Shown piece by piece: positions 58,901 through 64,000 of a stretch of 64,000 bases of DNA. The position numbers and the translations under genes were made by a program. Location: NCBI GenBank assembly GCA_030765065.1, contig CM060986.1:72285573-72349572 (forward strand), in the 5' to 3' direction. Source of the DNA: Deroplatys truncata. Lineage: Eukaryota; Arthropoda; Insecta; Mantodea; Mantidae. Within the stretch, counting starts at the first letter, position 1, and each line of letters begins with the position of its first letter. The notes below the pieces were generated by a model. The model was given only the letters and a program-made list of their open reading frames with translations. It was not told the DNA's origin and did not search any database.

Positions 58901-59605
58901 TGTGTGTCTGTGAACAGCATAACTCAAAAACGAACAGTCGGATAAGCACCAAACTTGGTATTTAGGTTCAGTATCTTCCAGAGATGCGACACGAAGGTTT
59001 TCAAGAAAATCCCCCCACCCCAGACTACCCTTTACATGGAACATTTTTCGAAAATTTTAATTTTCTCAAAAATGGCTCTAACGATTTTGATGAAAATATC
59101 ATATGTTTAAGATAATGTCATGAGAAATGAAATGTATATCTCGAATTTTCTGGGAATGTCTCCAAAAGTATTCTTCATTGTGAACGACTTTTGTATAACT
59201 GGTAAACCATAAGAGATAGACAAAATGTTACTGCACAAAAAATGTAGCTCGCGTTAAAATACACAACTTATATTATATACATTTCTTTTATTGAGTGATC
59301 CGTTTTCGAGATATTGCTTGTTATTTCCTTAAATTTTCCAATACTTATACTTTTTCTCAAATTCGTTATTCATTTTTTTTAAGTCCTGGACATGCAAAGA
59401 GAATGGAATGCGCCACATAGCAACCAGCATTAAAATATTTGACTATCGCTTAAAAGCTACCATATTCCCCTTGCATCTACATGAATATTGCCAATAAGAT
59501 TGACATCTCGATATCTCGATTAACATGAAGCATATGGAGATTAAGCGTTTGTAAAAATAGTTTGTACAAGAGTAGAGAAAGTCATGTGAGTGTAACACTT
59601 CAGAT
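58729..59605 (+). mobile_element. HINE-like repeat, young full-length nested copy
   Basis: ACTTTCTCTACTACGTATAG to CACTTCAGAT, 877 bp, with the TG tract at 58857-58910. Confidence 0.87.
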
Positions 59606-59606
59606 T

Positions 59607-59746
59607 TTTAATTTATGGGCCCTTTAACTGCTTTGGTTCTTAGCGTCCTATTCTACATTGCACATGAAAGACCGAAAATTTTGCTCAGAGACCTTTATCG
59701 GGCTTGAGGTTCTTTTACGTGCCTAAATCTGCGACACGGGACCACG
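59607..59746 (-). mobile_element. SINE family A, 3' half
   Basis: Minus-oriented and lacking the head. Contains the complement of GGTCTTTCATG and CTCTGAGCAAAATTTTCGG. It begins with the terminal T run shared with the preceding HINE-like end. Confidence 0.78.
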
Positions 59747-59984
59747 CTTTGTATCTGTAACGAAATGTGTAATGTAGCTCTTTCTGCAAAAGTTTATTTG
59801 GATTAAAATGAAGTAGATATAAAAATAAGATTTATTAAGACTAGCGTGTATACTCGCTAATAAACGTTAGAGGGTAGAAAAAGTCGTGTGAATGTATCAT
59901 CAGATATTTTTCTCGATAAAAACACTTTAGGGAATTTAATTGTCTCTTAATTGCTAAAGCTGTCATGTAACACTAGATTAAAGA

Positions 59985-60204
59985 GCTTTTATAGATAAAA
60001 AGGATAAATACCAAACTGCATACTTTACTGAAACAAAAATCTTGCTTTCGCGATTTCTTCTACTCGCTCTTCTGTAAACAATCCTCGCAAAAACTTCTAT
60101 CGACTTCTTGTTAATACAGATAAGCATCTTCGGTGAAATCTCGGTATGCATTTTTGTGTGCAATACAATGCTTCCTCTACTTACTATAGATTAGCAGAGA
60201 AAGT
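59985..60204 (-). mobile_element. HINE-like repeat, old 5' fragment
   Basis: On minus: ACTTTCTCTGCTAATCTATA, then a block like GAAATCTCGGTATGC on plus. Abuts the next copy at a T/A run. Confidence 0.6.
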
Positions 60205-60212
60205 ATAAAAAA

Positions 60213-60916
60213 ATCTCATGTGTTACACTCACATGACTTTCTCTACTCTTGTACAATCTAATTTTACAAACGCCTATTCTCCATATGCTTCATGTTAATC
60301 GAGATATCGAGATGTCAATCTTATTGGTAATTTTCTTGTAGATGCAAGGTAAATATGGTAGCTTTTAAGCGATAGTCAAATTTAACACTGGTTGCTATGT
60401 GGTGCATTCCATTCTCTTTGCATGTCCAGGATATAAAAAAAATGAATAACGCATTTGAGAAAAAGTATAAGTATTGGAAAATGTAAGGAAATAACAAGCA
60501 ATATCTCGAAAACGGTTCACTCAACAAAAGAAATGTATATGACATAAGTTGTGTATTTTAACGTGATCTACATTTTTTGTGTAGTAAAATTTTGTCTATC
60601 TCTTATGGTTTACCAGTTATGCAAAAGTCGTTCACAATGAAGAATACTTTTGGAGACATTCCCAGAAAATTCGAGATATACATTTCATTTCTCATGACAT
60701 TATCTTAAACATATGATATTTTCATCAAAATCTTTAGAGCCATATTTGAGAAAATTAAAATTTTCGAAAAATCTTCCATGTAAAGGGTAGTCTGGGGTGG
60801 GGGGATTTTCTTGAAAACCTTCGTGTCGTATCTCTGGAAGATACTGAACCTAAATACCAAGTTTGGTGTTTATCCGACTGTTCGTTTTTGAGTTATGCTG
60901 TTCACAGACACACACA

Positions 60917-60947
<31 letters not shown>

Positions 60948-61078
60948 GGATATGTTTCCAAAAATGCTTTTTTTGGATTCAGGAGGTCTCAAAACATGTA
61001 TTTCCGGCGAAATCTCGGTATCGAATTTTTGGGTGGAATGCAATACTTCCCCTACTTACTATACGTAGTAGAGAAAGT
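60213..61078 (-). mobile_element. HINE-like repeat, young full-length copy
   Basis: In its own orientation it starts at 61078 and ends at 60213 (CACATGAGAT). The microsatellite is compound, (CA)n(CG)n at 60908-60950 on plus. The 144-codon frame 60863-61297 is read-through of this copy. Confidence 0.87.
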
Positions 61079-61861
61079 AAAAATGGCAAATGTATTTCGT
61101 CCGTAACTGAAGCAAAAACTACAAAGGTGTTAAATTATTCAAACAAAAATCTGCGCATTCTGCAAGAGAGAGAAACTGCTCTAACACGACTAAACATTTA
61201 TGTGTATCGCTTTTTATGTAAGAAAATGTTAATTTATGCACATCACGTTAATTCCGATTATTTTGCCCATCAGAGTTCAAATCGAGCAGCACTTTAAAAG
61301 GAACTAACACTCCACTCGTTCGAAAGCAAAGTTTCGTTCAGGTTGGACGGTTGGCTGAAAGGGCGACACTGATGAGTGGTTAAAGTTTAATATTATAAGG
61401 TTTTTCGTTTATACTACACACAAACGTGGGCAAATCTTTTTGTAAAATGTTGGGGAGTTTGAGAGCTTGAAGCGTGTATCTGGTGAAATCCAGATCAGAG
61501 AAACATTTAATATATTGCTATAAATACTCAGTTAAGATTCTTTCCGTACCTCTGTTGAGAATAAACTCGACCTGGGATGGAATTTGAAGGAAGATACCTC
61601 TGCTTTCCTCTTCTCAATGCTAAGGCTTCGGGAAATCGATTTTGATTAAATTTTGTGTTGGATGGCGTTTCAATCAAGATATCCGATTTTTCTTTCACAA
61701 GGAAAACCTTCAGATTCCCTCTTCTTGTCGCTTCCTGCGTGTGTCACTTTATGTAGTTGATGTATTGAAATGTTTCGTTTTAATCAGTTTCTGTGGAATA
61801 GTTTACGTGTTGGGTACTGGGCAATTCGCACTACTTTCGGCATTTGGCAAGTTTTAAATTA
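61079..61861. other. No gene recognised
   Basis: No frame beyond repeat read-through; no shared repeats. Confidence 0.4.
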
Positions 61862-62880
61862 CCGTATTTATGCGAATCTAATGCGCACCCCATATTTGAA
61901 ACTTAAAATTATGAAGGGGGGAAAAAAGGGGGTTTGTATCGAATATAAAGCGCATCAATGACAAAATAGGTAATAGGTATTTTATTTAATACAAAAATGG
62001 ATTTATCGTGTGTGTATGTATAAACCATTAGATTATAGAATTGAAAGTGTCCTATTGTTGGGTGACCACATTGTTAAAGAACAAAATTAGTGTTACGCGC
62101 TGTTTTTCGCACCCTGTTGTTTTAATGATAATTTCCTTTGTCCCCTTCTCAATAATAGTGTAGTTCCACTGCATATAAAACTAAATTAGCGTCTCAGCAT
62201 TGCCTATTTGCCCCATTGATTTTTTTTTTATTTTTATTTTTGTCCGAAGTGAAATGATATACCCGAAACGTTTGTGGTTTGCCCTAAAAATCTGCAGGAA
62301 GCTTCTGATACATTGTGTACGTTGTCTTAGAGATAAATCCGTCCGTTGCATGAAGCGACCCCTCTTTAGCTTTCTTTCGTATAGCATCACCAGTCACAGG
62401 TTGCTCATTCTTCCTCCTTTCCCACACAAATTCCAGCACTTTTTCAACTTCAGTATGTCTTCCTTTGCGAGGACCCGTAAATTTCTTCCTATTAGCTTTA
62501 GTAGCAAACAATGCCAATTTCTGTTTTCGCCACAAGCGAATATTATTACTCTGATACGTTGACCTCGCTTCCTACGTTTCTATTACCATTTTTTCAGCAT
62601 AAAGGATACTTTACGCTTTAAAGATGCATCATAATACGTTCTTCTCTGTTTTATCGTAACTAAAAATGCTCAATGACCAATGATAAATGAGCGGCTAGCT
62701 TGACGGGAGTTTCCGGATGCATGTTAATTCCAGCAATCCATTGTGACGTAATAAACGAAAAATTTGAATGAAGTTACTGGCGTTCTACGGAACGGATTTG
62801 CACTCGAATCTAATGCGCACCACGATTTTGAGTGCTACATTTGGTAAAAAAAGGTGCGCCTTAGATTCGCATAATTACCG
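61862..62880 (-). mobile_element. pogo/Tigger-like DNA transposon, internally deleted (1019 bp)
   Basis: Flanked by TA. The left end CCGTATTTATGCGAATCTAA and the inverted right end CGGTAATTATGCGAATCTAA form TIRs extending through GCGCACC. A related motif also occurs internally near 62795. TA duplication, this style of TIR and the CENP-B-like HTH inside agree with the pogo group of Tc1/mariner. The DDE catalytic domain is missing, so the copy is non-autonomous. Confidence 0.8.
62284..62650 (-). pseudogene. CENP-B-type HTH of a pogo-like transposase, fragment
   Basis: Minus-strand frames give YYDASLKRKVSFM (the family's 'sydasfKlkvi.yAee' start) and, after a frameshift, WRKQKLALFATKANRKKFTG + PRKGRHTEVEKVLEFVWERR, then EQPVTGDAIRKKAKE. 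This is the classic CENP-B/Tigger N-terminal DNA-binding arrangement: first HTH ending in WRKQK, then the second HTH region. The protein would bind transposon ends; the catalytic part is absent. Confidence 0.75.
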
Positions 62881-63264
62881 TATGTATTTTTCTACTTGTC
62901 TAATTCCTTGTTTTTCTTATGCACTTCCTGTATCTTCGCGCTTTCCACATTTCGTTTGTTCAGTTAATTCGCGTACTACAATCCTTGTGCATTGATGCAC
63001 TCTATCGGAAATATAAAAGACTGCTATTCTTTAGCCTTGGAACGAGCCGACACCTACTCGTTTAAATGTACAGATAAACAAGTAATATCAAAATAGAAGA
63101 AAGGGTCCAATAGACCCGTGGGAATTACTCTCAACAAAGCTGTTATTTCAGTTTTGCGTGTAGTTTCAGTATGCAGTAATTTTTTGTACGAATATCGGTT
63201 GCGTTGTCCATGACTTGTCGGTTGTTTGTACGTAATTTTGACACGTAGATGCCGCAACTTTTGC
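62881..63264. other. No gene recognised
   Basis: Nothing beyond short frames. Confidence 0.4.
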
Positions 63265-63509
63265 ATCGTTCTCCGTGGTGTAGTGGTTTCGCGGGTTCAA
63301 ACCCGTCGGAGGGCGATGGATTTTTTTCGGGCGTAAAAGTCCTTAGCATGGCTTCCTTTGGAAGGAAAGTAAAGCCGGTGGTCCCGTCGTAGATTTACGG
63401 CACGTAAAAGAATCTCAAGCCTGAAGAAGAGGCCTCTGAGCAAAATTACCGCTCTTTCACCGCTCTAACAGAGCGTCCATAAATAAAACTCAATTTAATT
63501 TAATTTCGA
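63265..63509 (+). mobile_element. SINE family A with shortened head
   Basis: GTTCTCCGTGGTGTAGTGGT is joined directly to CGCGGGTTCAAACCC, so about 30 bases of the tRNA-like head (anticodon-arm region) are deleted. The body and the CATAAATAAAACTCAATTT end are normal. A 9-bp duplication AACTTTTGC flanks it (63256-63264 and 63510-63518). Confidence 0.87.
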
Positions 63510-63518
63510 AACTTTTGC

Positions 63519-64000
63519 CTAGTCCAAGTGCGCTCTTCAGTCGAATGTAATTCTGTACGCACTGTAGAATTACACAGGGAACAGAAGACTTGCTTCAAAT
63601 TAAGCGAGTAGGAAAAAGTAAAGGGAAGCTTGTTTAAATTTCATAGAATATGAATGTCTAGGTTCCTTCCTCTTACACAGTATTTGTGAAATAGAATTCT
63701 AACGAACTATCAGGATGATGTGTTCGAAATTAAAAACAGGGATTAAAGGGACGAAAAATTAGTCGCTGCGTTTCCCATATTTTTCAGTTTTCGCCTCCCT
63801 CTTTACGGGGTTCAAATCCCGCTTTAGCAGGCAGCACCGGAGGTGGGAATAGCTGTAGTTGATAAAGTGAATGTCAATGGAAATAAGAAAAAGCTTCCCT
63901 TGGGAAGATGCTCAAACACAAGTGCACCTGATCTTAAAACGTGCATTCGTGGAAGTGGTAACTGAAGATGCCTTTTAGGGAACTTTGAAAGCATAGACTA
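63519..64000. other. No gene recognised
   Basis: A B-box-like GGGGTTCAAATCCCGC near 63818 hints at another degraded tRNA-derived repeat. No coding frame. Confidence 0.35.

Larger units (their letters stand above)
58021..59906 (+). mobile_element. Old HINE-like repeat hosting a young copy and a SINE
   Basis: The host is 58021-58728 and 59747-59906. It breaks after TATCGCTGTTTCCCC + T run and resumes with TTTGTATCTGTAACGAAATG, matching the uninterrupted order in the old copy near 7100. The gap holds the young HINE-like copy (58729-59605) and a partial SINE A (59607-59746). Confidence 0.78.

Overview
The window looks like insect nuclear DNA: AT-rich, intron-bearing, gene-poor and packed with mariner, Tc1, pogo, hAT, LINE and tRNA-SINE relics. 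A large, repeat-rich hemimetabolous genome (cockroach or termite type) would fit, but that is a guess from texture; no marker fixes the species.

Only one conventional gene can be read with confidence: ARL6IP4 (SR-25 family nuclear/splicing protein), on the minus strand between 19559 and 15267. It has two coding exons separated by a 3.7 kb intron, with a perfect consensus donor and a frame-preserving junction. Upstream lies a GC-richer, promoter-like stretch with a palindromic CRE. It also holds a plus-strand consensus splice donor (possible divergent transcript) and a 106-codon minus-strand frame of unknown identity with a mitochondrial-presequence-like N-terminus. Near 47.0-48.0 kb two paralogous, oppositely oriented exon-like segments face each other.

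The rest is a mobile-element graveyard. Dominant is one about 0.9 kb non-coding family, with some twenty copies from 4.5 kb to 61 kb. It starts with a 12-bp sequence (ACTTTCTCTACT) that recurs inverted near the other end. It carries a (TG)n tract about 130 bp in, and ends in a small stem-loop followed by CAGATTTTT. It inserts into T tracts with fixed polarity. These are the hallmarks of non-autonomous Helentrons (HINE/DINE-1-like rolling-circle elements), and I call it 'HINE-like' below. Several copies are nested in each other (22.2-25.9, 36.0-38.6, 48.4-50.0, 58.0-59.9 kb), and the interrupted hosts can be read across every insertion.

Other elements: a Tc1 relic (2.7-3.2 kb); LINE fragments (5.3-6.2, 7.5-9.4, 21.7-22.0 kb); a 674-bp TTAA-flanked MITE (12.2-12.9 kb); a 1284-bp mariner with decayed transposase (13.4-14.6 kb); and a hAT transposase relic split by a SINE (38.8-40.0 kb). 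There is also a pogo/Tigger-like element with a CENP-B-type HTH (61.9-62.9 kb), eight copies of one tRNA-derived SINE family, two of a second, and an 807-bp palindromic tRNA-headed insertion with a 15-bp target duplication (52.5-53.3 kb). Short open frames rich in HTHTHT or in FQKCFFWIQ are read-through of the HINE-like repeat and are not genes.
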